Assembly: GCA_019217005.1 (NCBI GenBank)
Contig: JAHBNG010000054.1
Span: 1 to 64,000, forward strand
Length of the DNA: 64,000 bases
Reading direction: 5' to 3'
Source of the DNA: Chloroflexi bacterium TSY
Lineage (GTDB): Bacteria > Chloroflexota > Anaerolineae > Caldilineales > Caldilineaceae
The position numbers were made by a program, and so were the translations under genes. Shown here in pieces: positions 46,245 through 55,470 of the stretch (the first letter of the stretch is position 1; the number at the start of each line of letters is the position of its first letter). The notes under the pieces are model-generated. The model was not told the DNA's origin and ran no database searches. It saw only the letters and a program-made list of their open reading frames with translations.

Positions 46245-48012
46245 ATGAAATTTCTTATCCGCATTTTTCCGTGCTCATCTGAGTCCTTTTTTCATGCCAG
46301 TGTATTTGGGTTAAGGAACACCAAATCAGCCGTCCATTTTGCATTATTGATCTTTTTGAGCCTGGGTCTCCTCTATTCATCCTCTTGTCAACATATTGTG
46401 GCGCGAAATGGAGCAAATACCGTCCCTCGCTTTGGTCTTTTCGAGGGCACTCATCAGGCAGAGAATCTCCCCGACAATCCATACATCTCCATTGAGGCCT
46501 TTGCCATTGTCCAACGAGGTGCTCATAGCTGGGGAACACTCCCTCTCTTTTGGGATGGTGGAACCACGTGGAAGCTGCGTATCAGCCCAGACTGCATGCA
46601 GGCAGAGACATGGACCTATACAATTAGCGCCAATGATCGTGGGCTAGATGGTCAAACAGGCTCTTTTGTCTGTATACCTACCCCCAATCCAGGTAATCGG
46701 GGTAGCTTTGTGGTTATGCAGAGCCATCCACACCATTTTCAGTATCAGAATGGTGATCGAGTCTGGTGGTTTGGCGACACAAATTGGGATGCATTTGCCA
46801 ACAACGCATTCGAGAACCTCAACCGCCAGACCTTTGAGCAATATATTGATCGGCGGGCGGCCCAAGGTTTTAACTATATTCATACCCATATCTTGACACC
46901 AAACTCAGCTGGTGGCCCCATCGGTGTGATTGCACTCCCTGACGAGAGGTTAAATCTGGCTTACTTTCAGGAAGCTGACGTTCGCCTCAATTACATCAAT
47001 CGTAAAGGGATTGCTGTTGGCATGGGGAGGTGAGGATGATCCCAATTGGACCGATTTCCCCTCGGATGAAGCAAGACGACGCTTTGCGCGATATATCTCT
47101 GCTCGCTACAGCGCTTATCGGACGGCTTTAGTCGTTTCTGGGGAATGGAACAAGGGCTCCAATGGCTCGCTCAAGGCCAGTTACATATCGATCGGGGATG
47201 AACTGCAAACGTATAATCTCCACAACCGGCTGATTATGATTCATCCATCCGCAACAGCCCCGGCAGAAGGATCCGTGGACGAATTTAATGTGGAGTCGAG
47301 CTGGATGTCTCTAGCAGATTATCAACAATATTATGGGAACGCACCGCTCGAATCAACTGCCAACAGCAACCATCGTCGCAATCTCTATGATGAATTGATG
47401 CGGGCTAAAAGTCAGCATAACAAACCGGTCGTCAATGCGGAATATGCCTACTTTTTGCGTGATCGGAACGGTGATGGCACAGTGGATAAGCGCAATTCCC
47501 ATACCCGTACAACCTTTCGCAGAGCATCTTGGTCAATTGCCATATCTGGAGGCTATTTTGTGACCGGATTTGGCAATACCTACCATGGTGGTGTCAATCA
47601 CATCGATTCCTCGCACCCCGAACACAATGATTACCTCCGAGCGGAACAAGATCTCATGCGACTCCATGAGTTTTTTACGCAGACAGGCGTTGCATGGTGG
47701 ACACTCACGGCTCGTCCAGATCTGGTATCCGGCGATACTCGCTATGCATTAGCCAACCCAATACAGGGAGTTTATCTAGTCTATACAGAAGGGGTGGAAT
47801 CAACAGAATTAGATCTAGGAACATCCAGCGAACGCATATACAGCGTCAAACGTTACAACCCTCGCAACGGTCTCTACACCACTTTGAACAATCATGTCGG
47901 TCCTGACCCACTTGAATTGGTGTCGCCGGATATACAAGATTGGGCCTACTTGATCACCCCCATATCTCTTGGACTGAACCACGAACTGTTTATCCCGATC
48001 CTTCAGCGATGA
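46245..48012 (+). CDS. Secreted DUF5060/DUF4038 glycoside hydrolase-like protein, one frameshift
   Basis: ATG at 46245, seven bases after the preceding gene. Residues 1-48 form an export signal with a possible lipid site (LLYSSSC). A DUF5060-like beta domain comes first, then the start of a barrel domain (WWFGDTNWDAFANNAF, QGFNYIHTHIL). After GIAVG the frame changes near 47010 and continues LLAWGGEDDPNWTDF to the end (ANSNHRRNLYDE, NAEYAYF, TGFGNTYHGG). This second part matches apiosidase-like DUF4038 domains, which hydrolyse plant or microbial polysaccharide side chains. The tail is LFIPILQR. The frameshift would remove most of the barrel if real. Confidence 0.72.
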
Positions 48013-48029
48013 AAACCTAAATTCAAGGG

Positions 48030-48107
48030 AGTGTGTCCTAAAGTGTGTAAACGCAAACTGCTCAGTCAAGCAGCAACTCTCATTGACGCCCTTTGTGATA
48101 CACACTC
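48030..48107. repeat. Dispersed inverted repeat, family R5, copy 3
   Basis: GTGTGTCCTAAAGTGTGTAA paired with CCCTTTGTGATACACACTC, 18 bases after the DUF4038 gene. Confidence 0.65.
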
Positions 48108-48201
48108 AAATTCTTCAAAGCCTACAACAATTGATATGTCAGTAGAACGTCACCATTGTGTCATGGCAATTTGGCTATTTTCTGGTATCATTAATAGCAG
48201 C

Positions 48202-48301
48202 GCTCATCAGACGAAAGTATGCAATTCGCTGAGCATTCGACAGATTGATTGATCGTATATTTGCACACTTTCTGGAAGAAAGGCCTTTTCCATAGATGAG
48301 C
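48202..48301 (-). repeat. Dispersed inverted repeat, family R6, copy 3
   Basis: Reverse orientation, ends GCTCATC and GATGAGC. It lies about 36 bases before the NfeD-like gene, again in a leader region. Confidence 0.72.
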
Positions 48302-48337
48302 CAACGCGATTGATCATTTCGCTCTGGATAGATAACT

Positions 48338-49261
48338 ATGTCACGTACAAGATTAACATTCTTTGCCGTTCTCGCAATGGTGATGAGTATTGTTGCTGTC
48401 TCATTGGCAACTCAAGTTCTCGCTGCGGGAGTACTGATTCAAATCTACATTGCCTGCAGCGTTTTCGCTTTGGGCGTCACGGCTCTTGACTTTATTGGTA
48501 TCTTTGGACATGAAAGCACTCACGGTGACGCACATGGAGACCCCGTTGCAATCGATGGCTCGATAGATGGCGCAGGTGACGGAGCAATAGACGGGGTCAT
48601 TGATGGCCCAGCCGATGGTGTAATCGATGGATCAGCCGATGGGGGCGATGTTGTCATCGATGGCGGGCTGGATAGCCATGTCAGTGATGTTGGCGACATG
48701 AGTAACATGGTTGATGTCACGGCTCACGACAGCGCGGTGGATCTACACGGTCCTGGCGAACACATTGAAGGATCTGAATTTGATGCAGGAGACGTCACAC
48801 AGGGTGGTCGATATGGTCATGTTGTCGACAGTAGCATTTCAGATCTTGATGTCCGACGCAGCCATATGGTTTTGAGTGCACTGGCCTACCTGCGGATGAC
48901 AGTCTACTTCTGTTTGGGCTTTGGCCCGACTGGTTGGGCTGCTTGGTTGAGTGGCTACAATCTGCTCGCAGGTTTGGCAATGGCCACCGGCGTCGGGGTT
49001 GCTGCACTCTTCCTGGCCCAAGCCTTTTTCCGTTTCCAACGAAGCGACACAGATTCCTCGTTGCACAGCAGCGAGTTGCTACGCCAACCCGCCACTGTAA
49101 CAGTACCACTCACTCATCAGACGATGGGCAAAGTCCGCATTCAGATTGGAATGAATGTTACGGAGCAGTATGCACTTGCCCAAAATGAACTGGCTGAGTT
49201 TAACAAAGGGGACAATGTCTATATCATGCGTGTCACCGATGAATGTGTCTACGTTGCGTAG
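48338..49261 (+). CDS. Membrane protein with xxDG tetrapeptide repeats and NfeD-like end
   Basis: 307 residues. Two helices lie at about 6-30 and 31-57. Then comes an acidic loop of about 110 residues with nine or so tetrads of the form xxDG (IDGSIDGAGDGAIDGVIDG and on), two more helices (LSALAYLRMTVYFCLGF, LLAGLAMATGVGVAALF) and a beta domain (PATVTVPLTHQTMGKVRIQI...KGDNVYIMRV) like the OB fold of NfeD/YqiJ proteins. The loop is His/Asp-rich and might bind calcium or other metals. NfeD-type proteins help organise membrane domains; the repeat loop is not part of that family. Confidence 0.6.
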   Translation: MSRTRLTFFAVLAMVMSIVAVSLATQVLAAGVLIQIYIACSVFALGVTALDFIGIFGHESTHGDAHGDPVAIDGSIDGAGDGAIDGVIDGPADGVIDGSADGGDVVIDGGLDSHVSDVGDMSNMVDVTAHDSAVDLHGPGEHIEGSEFDAGDVTQGGRYGHVVDSSISDLDVRRSHMVLSALAYLRMTVYFCLGFGPTGWAAWLSGYNLLAGLAMATGVGVAALFLAQAFFRFQRSDTDSSLHSSELLRQPATVTVPLTHQTMGKVRIQIGMNVTEQYALAQNELAEFNKGDNVYIMRVTDECVYVA

Positions 49262-49348
49262 ATCATGGCGAGCGCATCAGTTTGTGGGCAACAATAGGAG
49301 TGTATTGCACGAGTGAAACAGCACACTCGTTAACCATCTTCTTAATCA

Positions 49349-49381
49349 TGCGATGCATTTGGCTCCAACCCGGATGCATCG
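49349..49381. terminator. Hairpin between convergent genes
   Basis: 9-bp stem GCGATGCAT / ATGCATCGC with a 15-base loop, in the gap between the NfeD-like gene and ychJ. No clear T run, so termination is uncertain. Confidence 0.4.
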
Positions 49382-49388
49382 CACGCAG

Positions 49389-49886
49389 TTAGTGATTATC
49401 AACCGCACCGTGGCATTTCTTATACTTTCTTCCACTGCCACACCAACATCGATCATTGCGGCCAAATTTTAGCGGCTCAAGCATGTCGCCTTCCAGATAA
49501 TACCACCGCTCATCTTCCCAGATAAACTTTGACCTTTCATGCACTTGTACTGGCTCTACCACGCCCTGGACGTCACGTTCATAGAAAGCCACAAATTCTA
49601 CGTATCCTACATTGGCCTCATGCGTTGATGTGCCGGAGTCTATGACTTGCAGTCCCAACCAATTCGTTGCTTGCACACTCTCCGATAGACGGGCACGGTC
49701 GTCCGGTTGTCGCTTTGAGGGATGATGTGTGGTGATGAGATAAGCGACATCACCGTTGCAAAACGCCGTATAGCGGGAGCGCATCAATTGTTCCGGTGTA
49801 GATGGCTTCGACTGCCCCGTCAAATAAGGCTGGCAACATTCGGTATGGTGCTCCCCGCTTCCGCAGGGACATAAAGTCCGCGTCAT
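49389..49886 (-). CDS. ychJ: YchJ family SEC-C motif protein
   Basis: 165 residues with two SEC-C zinc-binding motifs, CPCGSGEHHTECC at the N-terminus and CWCGSGRKYKKCH at the C-terminus, around a central NTF2-like region (LMRSRYTAFCNGDVAYLITTHH, with FVAFYERD). The layout equals that of YchJ. Cytoplasmic; molecular role not established. Confidence 0.85.
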   Translation of the reverse strand: MTRTLCPCGSGEHHTECCQPYLTGQSKPSTPEQLMRSRYTAFCNGDVAYLITTHHPSKRQPDDRARLSESVQATNWLGLQVIDSGTSTHEANVGYVEFVAFYERDVQGVVEPVQVHERSKFIWEDERWYYLEGDMLEPLKFGRNDRCWCGSGRKYKKCHGAVDNH

Positions 49887-49893
49887 ATCCTAC

Positions 49894-50850
49894 TCAAAGA
49901 TGATTTTTCTTTTGCCATGCGATAAGTGACATCATTTCGTAGACAAGATTGGCCGCCAGCAAACAAGTTGTCCCGGCAGGATCATAGGCCGGCATGACCT
50001 CAACCAGATCGTAGGCGATGATGTTGTGACTCAAGCTAGTGAGACCGCGTAGCAACTCCTGGCATTGTGCGCTATTAAAGCCGCCTACTTCAGGGGTTCC
50101 TGTGCCAGGCGCAAAGGTGGGATCAACAAAATCAATGTCAAATGTCAGATAGATCGGTCCATCACCGACTTTTTCCAATATTTGCTCCAGCGTTGGAGGA
50201 ATACCCTGCTTATGCAGTTGGGGACCGTCGACGAGCAACATACCTTCCGTTTTGGTCATTCGGTAATCATCTCGATCGTAAAGTGAACCCCGTAAACCGA
50301 TCTGACACGAGCGATGCGGGTCAATTAAATTCTCTTCCAATGCTCGGCGAAAGGGTGTGCCGTGGGTGTCCCGATTCCCAAAGTAACCATGCCAAAGGTC
50401 ACTGTGTGAATCAAAGTGGATCAGCCCCACAGGGCCATATTTGGCGGCCACGGCGCGTAAGAGCGGGAGCGACACCGAGTGATCACCGCCAAGGAAGATA
50501 GGCGTCATGTCTTCATTTGCGATCACGTTGGCTGCCCCATCACGGATCATCTGATGGGATTCTGGGAGATAACCCGGGGCTGTCTGCAAATCGCCATAGT
50601 CAACACAGGAACAGTGATCGAAGAGCAACACATCAAGAAAGGGGTTATATGGGCGTAGCAACAACGAATGCTCGCGGATTCCACCAGGACCAAAGCGTGC
50701 GCCGACCCGAAAAGTCCCTCCCGTGTCAAAGGGGACACCCACAATGGCAATGTCAACATTCTTCGACAAATCCGTGATGTGAGGCAGACGCATGAAGGTG
50801 CGAATCCCCGAATAACGAGGATACTCCATGGCGTTGACTGGTTTGTACAT
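49894..50850 (-). CDS. speB: Agmatinase/arginase family ureohydrolase
   Basis: 318 residues from the ATG at 50850 (MYKPVNAMEYPRY), with GGATC 8 bases upstream. The frame extends to 50946, but that part is encoded by a dispersed repeat. Manganese ligands are seen in FLGGDHSVSLP, HFDSHSDLW and TFDIDFVDPTFAPGTG. The enzyme hydrolyses agmatine to putrescine and urea, or a related guanidino compound; the substrate is not certain from sequence. It ends just before ychJ on the same strand. Confidence 0.83.
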   Translation of the reverse strand: MYKPVNAMEYPRYSGIRTFMRLPHITDLSKNVDIAIVGVPFDTGGTFRVGARFGPGGIREHSLLLRPYNPFLDVLLFDHCSCVDYGDLQTAPGYLPESHQMIRDGAANVIANEDMTPIFLGGDHSVSLPLLRAVAAKYGPVGLIHFDSHSDLWHGYFGNRDTHGTPFRRALEENLIDPHRSCQIGLRGSLYDRDDYRMTKTEGMLLVDGPQLHKQGIPPTLEQILEKVGDGPIYLTFDIDFVDPTFAPGTGTPEVGGFNSAQCQELLRGLTSLSHNIIAYDLVEVMPAYDPAGTTCLLAANLVYEMMSLIAWQKKNHL

Positions 50851-50893
50851 ATTGGATGATCCATTCAGATTGGTGGGGGAGTTTGTCGAAGAA

Positions 50894-51103
50894 TTATTAG
50901 ACATTGTAGGGATTGAAATTTGGACACGGATTTTTAGGATAAACACTGATCATCTCAGAATCAATCCGTGCAATCTGTGTTCATCCGTGTCCCACATTCT
51001 TAATCCTTATCATCTCTATTAGACATTATAAGGATTGAAAATCTTTCAGAGAGAAACGGATTTACGGTCAGGCAGGAACGCTTAATCCTTATAATGTCTA
51101 TTA
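50894..51103. repeat. Two adjacent ATTAGACATTATAAGGATTGAAA inverted repeats
   Basis: Unit one (50894-51016) has an inner ACGGATTTTTAGG / CATCCGTGTCCC pair. Unit two (51017-51103) has clean outer arms ATTAGACATTATAAGGATTG / AATCCTTATAATGTCTATTA. A third unit lies at 26416-26562. The GGATTGAAA word looks like a CRISPR repeat end, but there is no regular spacing. Confidence 0.65.
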
Positions 51104-51415
51104 TATACTGCAAATGCTCATTCACGATAATCAGTGGCATGAAACACAACGGTGTGTCCCAAAGTGTGTAAATGTAAACCGCTTAGGCTTTTCCAACAAT
51201 TAAAATCCCTGATTTGATCTGGAAAAGCGCAAGCCATTCCAGAGAAATCGACTTGGCAAATCAGGGATTTATTTCCCTGGAATGGCCTTAGTCAGAGAGA
51301 CGGGTTTATGCTGAGCTTATCCGTGTTAGTGAAACGCCCACTTCGTGAACATCTCTAAAAAGTCGTCTCCTAATTTCTGTCTCTATCATATCCAATGTAA
51401 AATTCTGGTAAACAA
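51104..51415. other. Gene-free stretch with long imperfect hairpins
   Basis: Half an R5 unit (GTGTGTCCCAAAGTGTGTAAA at 51152) and a nested inverted repeat TCCCTGATTTGATCTGGAA ... CAAATCAGGGATTTATTTCC (51205-51280). No gene is supported. Confidence 0.5.
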
Positions 51416-52213
51416 ATGGCCTTTAAAAGCAAAACGTACATGGACATCAACTATATTCCCACTTTGCAAGTGCTGCAGGAACTGTATGAGAAGCCGCGCG
51501 ATATGGACCGCTTTCAGTGGTATTTGCGCCAAATGCTCGGCGAAAATGAAGAGGGCGAGCAGGATGTGGTCTTGCCAATCGCCGCTGCCAATCCGATGGG
51601 TCGAGAACATTGTTTGGCTGCTGTCAACGCTTTGATTGAAATCGGAGCAGAAGCAGTGGCTCAGCAATCCTTTGAGGAAGCGTCCTACTCATTTGCCGAT
51701 CTGCCCCAGACGGTTCATGCTGTCATCAACCTGCTGGACGATATTGGTGGTGGGTGGACAAATCGTTATCTATCCGAAGGCTCATTTCGGATCGTCACTG
51801 ACCCGCGTACAATGCAGGCTCTTCAGAAGCGCCCCATCGTTTTGGTCGCATGTTGGTCGAGCGAAACTTACCAACCAGCGGATATCCGTGCCGAAGCACG
51901 TGCTGCTTTGTACCGCTATGTTCATCTACAACGGCAGGGCGTGCCCAGCACGCTCCAACAGATCATGACCATGGATGGGCTGGCGCGGGCTTTCGCCGGA
52001 GTTCGTCCACAGTTAGACCAGGACGAGTTAAGCTATACTGCTGAAGTGATCGCCCCCTTTTTGCTGAGCACCAATTATGCTGAGCAATTTGCTTGCTTAT
52101 TCGGCGATGAGGCGGCTCGCAACGTCGGTTACACGCCACAAGGGGTTGCACCGTATGCGGGCTTTGAGTTGGCCTTGCAGGAAACCATACAAAACGAACG
52201 AGGCATCCCGTGA
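51416..52213 (+). CDS. Hypothetical protein
   Basis: 265 residues from ATG at 51416, or 257 from 51440. Mainly helical and soluble; no signal peptide or membrane helix. Recognisable words such as MDRFQWYLRQMLGENEEGEQD and VLPIAAANPMGREHC give no family I know. Codon use and length are those of a real gene. It faces the convergent aminotransferase gene with 25 bases between the stops. Confidence 0.65.
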   Translation: MAFKSKTYMDINYIPTLQVLQELYEKPRDMDRFQWYLRQMLGENEEGEQDVVLPIAAANPMGREHCLAAVNALIEIGAEAVAQQSFEEASYSFADLPQTVHAVINLLDDIGGGWTNRYLSEGSFRIVTDPRTMQALQKRPIVLVACWSSETYQPADIRAEARAALYRYVHLQRQGVPSTLQQIMTMDGLARAFAGVRPQLDQDELSYTAEVIAPFLLSTNYAEQFACLFGDEAARNVGYTPQGVAPYAGFELALQETIQNERGIP

Positions 52214-52238
52214 CGGAACCAGCTTAATATACCATCCA

Positions 52239-53555
52239 CTATCCCCCATCCACCGTCATTTCTTGAACCCGCGCAAACGCATAATCCAATTTCTCCAGTG
52301 CTTCTTCTACATGTTTACGATCCGCGATCAGCGGCGGGGCAATGCGCAATGCGTTGCCATATAAGCCGCCTTTGCCGATTAAGAGTCCCAGACTGCGAGT
52401 TGTATTGAGCATTTCGTTGGCGTGTGCTGCTGCTGGCTCTTTGCTTCTACGATCGGTTACCAATTCGACGCCCTGCATCAAGCCTCGGCCACGCACTTCG
52501 CCGATGAGCGGATATTTTGTTTGTAACTCATGCAACCCAACTTCAAGCAGCTCTCCAATTTTAGCCGATCTCTCTGGACCATATTCTCGCTTCATCTCCT
52601 CGATCGTTGCTATCGATGCCGCACAAGCAACCGGATTGCCACCAAAGGTACTGAGCGTCAATCCCTTGCCGACCGCACTAGCAGCAATTTCTGGTGTTGT
52701 GGCAACGGCAGAAAGCGGCATCCCGTTGGCGATCCCCTTGGCCATCGTTATGATATCGGGCGTAATGCCAGCATGTTGGTGCCCCCACCAATGGGTGCCC
52801 GTGCGGCCAAAACCGGTCTGGACCTCATCAATAATGACCAAACCACCATTGGCCCGCACAATCTCTGCTGCACCGCTCATATAGTCAGGGGGGAGGGTGA
52901 TGAAGCCACCGACTCCTTGAATCGGTTCCATGATTATGGCTGCAATCTTGCCAAAAGTCATTGTCTGAATGACATCTTCTAAGTCATCTAAACAGGCTTG
53001 GACAACCATCTTCTCATCCAGCCCAGCGAGCGCACGATAAGCGTAGGGGGTCATTGCATGGCGCACATATCCGATATGAACGGGCCCCATTCGCCAGGCT
53101 GCTTGTCCCGTTAGCGACATCGCCATCTGCGATTTGCCACTATAGCCGTGCCGAAGCGCAATCACTTCCGTGTTGCCGGTATAAATTTGTGCCATCAAGA
53201 CCGCTGTCTCGTCAGCATCTGTGCCGGTGGCTCCAAAGTAGAACGTATCCAATCCCTCTGGTGTAATTTCCGCCAGACTGGCCGCCAGATCGACATGCGC
53301 TGCGTTCGGATAGAGCGTGGACGTATGGAGCAGCCGATCCACCTGCTTCTTAATTGCGTCGTTCACCGCAGGATTGTTATGGCCGACACTCGTTGTCAAA
53401 ATGCCAGCAAAGAAGTCCAGATATTTATTGCCATCCGTATCCCAAACATACATACCCTCGCCTCGTTCCAAAGGCAGTGGATCACCATAATATAAAAGAT
53501 GATTGGGCCAGAGATGTTTGCGTTGTTTATCCAAGATAGCTTGCGTTTTGCTCAT
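52239..53555 (-). CDS. Class III PLP-dependent aminotransferase
   Basis: 438 residues. PLP fold type I with VIIDEVQTGFGRTGTHWW and the Schiff-base Lys in TMAKGIANGMPLSA; FFAGILTTSVGHNNP and STFGGNPVACAA also fit the class III family. It resembles AGXT2/GABA-type omega-aminotransferases. The usual NSGTEANE is replaced by GATGTDADETAV. Substrate not determinable. Possible link to agmatine/putrescine degradation through the nearby agmatinase is inference. Confidence 0.85.
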   Translation of the reverse strand: MSKTQAILDKQRKHLWPNHLLYYGDPLPLERGEGMYVWDTDGNKYLDFFAGILTTSVGHNNPAVNDAIKKQVDRLLHTSTLYPNAAHVDLAASLAEITPEGLDTFYFGATGTDADETAVLMAQIYTGNTEVIALRHGYSGKSQMAMSLTGQAAWRMGPVHIGYVRHAMTPYAYRALAGLDEKMVVQACLDDLEDVIQTMTFGKIAAIIMEPIQGVGGFITLPPDYMSGAAEIVRANGGLVIIDEVQTGFGRTGTHWWGHQHAGITPDIITMAKGIANGMPLSAVATTPEIAASAVGKGLTLSTFGGNPVACAASIATIEEMKREYGPERSAKIGELLEVGLHELQTKYPLIGEVRGRGLMQGVELVTDRRSKEPAAAHANEMLNTTRSLGLLIGKGGLYGNALRIAPPLIADRKHVEEALEKLDYAFARVQEMTVDGG

Positions 53556-53739
53556 ACAACACTTCGTTCCGTTTCTTTGATGTTCGGGTCGTGGCTGCGG
53601 GTTAAGTGACGCATTTTGTATAGACTTTGGTCGTAGCCTGAGAATCTTGCGTTCGTTGACTATCTATCACTTACCGGACAGCCACTATCGCTATTCGAAT
53701 AGGCGATTCCAAAAAATAAATTATCCACAGAAAGATATT

Positions 53740-53818
53740 GCTCATCTCCCAAATGTGTGCAGACAACGCATTGTCAGTCAGTAGAAAACCTAGCCACGCA
53801 CATTTGTGGTAGATGAGC
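53740..53818. repeat. Inverted repeat with GCTCATC/GATGAGC ends
   Basis: 79 bp with arms GCTCATCTCCCAAATGTGTG and CGCACATTTGTGGTAGATGAGC. It shares the outer seven bases with family R6 but differs inside, so both may use the same mobilising enzyme. Confidence 0.55.
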
Positions 53819-53949
53819 CAAGATATAATACGGCAAGAGTAACACGCATCCGGTTCAATGCAAATTTTAGTATAAGGAAGATGAACGCAAGCTCTTTTTC
53901 TAGATCACGACCGGAACGGCTTACAATTCTAGTTCGAACAACCAATTGA

Positions 53950-54224
53950 GGTTCTGTGACGTTTTGTGGGGTAGATGTTGGATAGTTTATTGGTTTGCTG
54001 GTTTGTTTACCAACTATCTGGGGTGGTTCATTTTAGCTGGATAGATAGGTTTACACTTTTAGAAACAGAAAGAACGTTTATATTCTCTGATTTCGCCGGT
54101 TCTCAGAGAGAAAACGGTCTCATATAGATTTTTGTCTATATATCAAAAGTGTAAACCTAATTTTGAACCACCCCAACTATCTAACCAACAAACCACCTGA
54201 AAACACACAATTCCTCAGACAACC
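53950..54224. repeat. Dispersed inverted repeat, family R8, copy 3, interrupted
   Basis: GGTTCTGTGACG...CCTCAGACAACC, about 112 bp without the nested 155-bp element. Comparison with copies 1 and 2 shows the insertion point inside the CCAACTATCTAACC loop. Confidence 0.8.
54020..54174 (+). mobile_element. 155-bp miniature element (family M155), copy 4
   Basis: Direct repeat AACTATCT at 54012-54019 and 54175-54182. The uninterrupted R8 copies contain AACCATCT once at this place, which confirms the duplication. Confidence 0.93.
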
Positions 54225-54259
54225 CCAGTTGATAACTGGACCAACAAACAAACCAACCG

Positions 54260-55057
54260 ATGACAAACACATTCATGGACATTTTAGAGAATCGAGATTC
54301 ATGGCTAGCCGAATTCGAAGATGGCTGGCTTAAACACTATTGGGACACAGGCGAAATCGCCTGGAAACTCTACAATCTGCCACGCAATCAACATGCACCT
54401 GCTGGTAAAGGTGTGGATCTGCGCAAAAGCCGCCTAATGCTCATCTCGTCAGCAGGTGGGTACTTAAAGGACAGACAGGAGCCATTTGACGCCACAGACG
54501 ATCTAGGCGACTACACCATCCGCACCTTTCCCTCGACCACTCAACCCGAGCAGATTTCCTTTGCCCACGAGCATTATGACCATACGGCCGTCAATGCTGA
54601 TCAGCAAGTTCTCTTTCCGCTGGCTCACCTGCATGAGCGAGTGGCGGCAGGCGCAATCGGCGAGCTTGCATCTGTGGTCAACTTTATGGGGTACCAACCA
54701 GTGGCGACACGCGTTGTGGATGAAACGATCCCTGCCATTTTAGACGTGACCAAACAGGAGCAGGTCGACGCTGCGCTACTCGTTCCTGCCTGACCAATCT
54801 GTTCTCAGTCCGTGGGACTGATTGCACGTGCATTGGAGATGGAAGGCATCGCCACAACATTGACCAGTTGGAATGCAGGGCGCACTCGCGTCACCATGCC
54901 GCCCCGGGCCACCTTCACCCGCCTGGCACGTGGCGCCACGCTCGGTCAACCCCACGATGTGGCCCAGCAGCGACGCATATTGGATGCCACGCTGGCGCTG
55001 TTGGCGGATGATGCACCGCAGAAGCCAGTGATGCTAGCGGAAGTGTATGAAGAATAA
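54260..55057 (+). CDS. GrdB/PrdB-family selenoprotein (glycine/sarcosine/betaine or proline reductase-like)
   Basis: 265 residues with selenocysteine at position 178 (TGA 54791-54793). The first 177 residues contain SRLMLISSAGGY and FAHEHYDHTAVN, typical of this reductase family. The active site reads LLVPA-U-PICSQSVGLIARALE, where Cys-containing relatives have CPIC. The frame is open after TGA for 87 codons with family-like sequence (MEGIATTLTSW, RATFTRLARGATLG). A perfect hairpin of bSECIS type follows at the right distance. The protein is probably a thiol/selenol redox enzyme related to the B components of D-proline and glycine reductases, but no partner subunits are nearby, so the substrate is open. 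Confidence 0.83.
54794..54821 (+). promoter_or_regulatory. bSECIS element for UGA decoding
   Basis: Directly after the TGA come 11 bases, then a perfect 7-bp stem TCAGTCC (54805-54811) / GGACTGA (54815-54821) with the loop GTG. The loop starts 19 bases after TGA and begins with G. These match what is known of bacterial SECIS hairpins bound by SelB: apical loop about 16-37 bases from UGA and a G among the first loop bases. Confidence 0.75.
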
Positions 55058-55470
55058 AGCAATCATAGTTGAGGCTGCGACCTCATTCGGATGATGGGGT
55101 ATTGAATATTGCGTAATACTAGCTGAGGTCTTGGTTATCTGCTGTATTTACCGGGCAGAAAGTTGCAGGATTTGGGTTGGTATTCTGCGTACAGCAACAA
55201 GGTCAGTTTCAAGTATACGTGGTTCGTGACGCAAACGGGAACGAATCTCTCTTTATGCAGAGGTAGTAAGTTTGGATGCACTCTATGTGGTCATTGATCT
55301 CACCAAGCAGCGCTTGCAGCTGTGGCAAGTCGGGATGGTCGAGTTCCGTGACAAGATTGATGACGATGTCGAGGCTGCCGAGCATTTTGTCACACACTAC
55401 AAATTCGCGTACAATGGGATTCTTTGATGGGTGATAACAATCTGATCGATGAATTCGGCTGGAGACGTAT
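55058..55470 (+). pseudogene. Decayed duplicate of the downstream immunity-like gene
   Basis: 55150-55275 is clearly related to 55940-56070: both contain GATTTGGGTTGGTAT, GGTCAGTTTCAAGTATACGT and TATGCAGAGGTAG. The copy has lost one G in AACTGGGAC and other bases, so no frame survives. The following 55297-55352 (TTGATCTCACCAAGCAGCGC) matches 56212-56265, showing that a block larger than the gene was duplicated. Near 55380-55470 are out-of-frame pieces such as NLIDEFGWRR that hint at another lost gene end. Confidence 0.65.

Larger units (their letters stand above)
53556..54259. other. Gene-free stretch with nested repeats
   Basis: Holds an inverted repeat at 53740-53818 and repeat R8 copy 3 with a nested 155-bp element (53950-54224). 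No ORF is supported in the rest. Confidence 0.55.

Noticed and set aside
50894..51103. CRISPR-like GGATTGAAA repeat ends
   Set aside because: Only a few units, in inverted rather than direct order, without regular spacers and without cas genes; they are arms of miniature inverted repeats.
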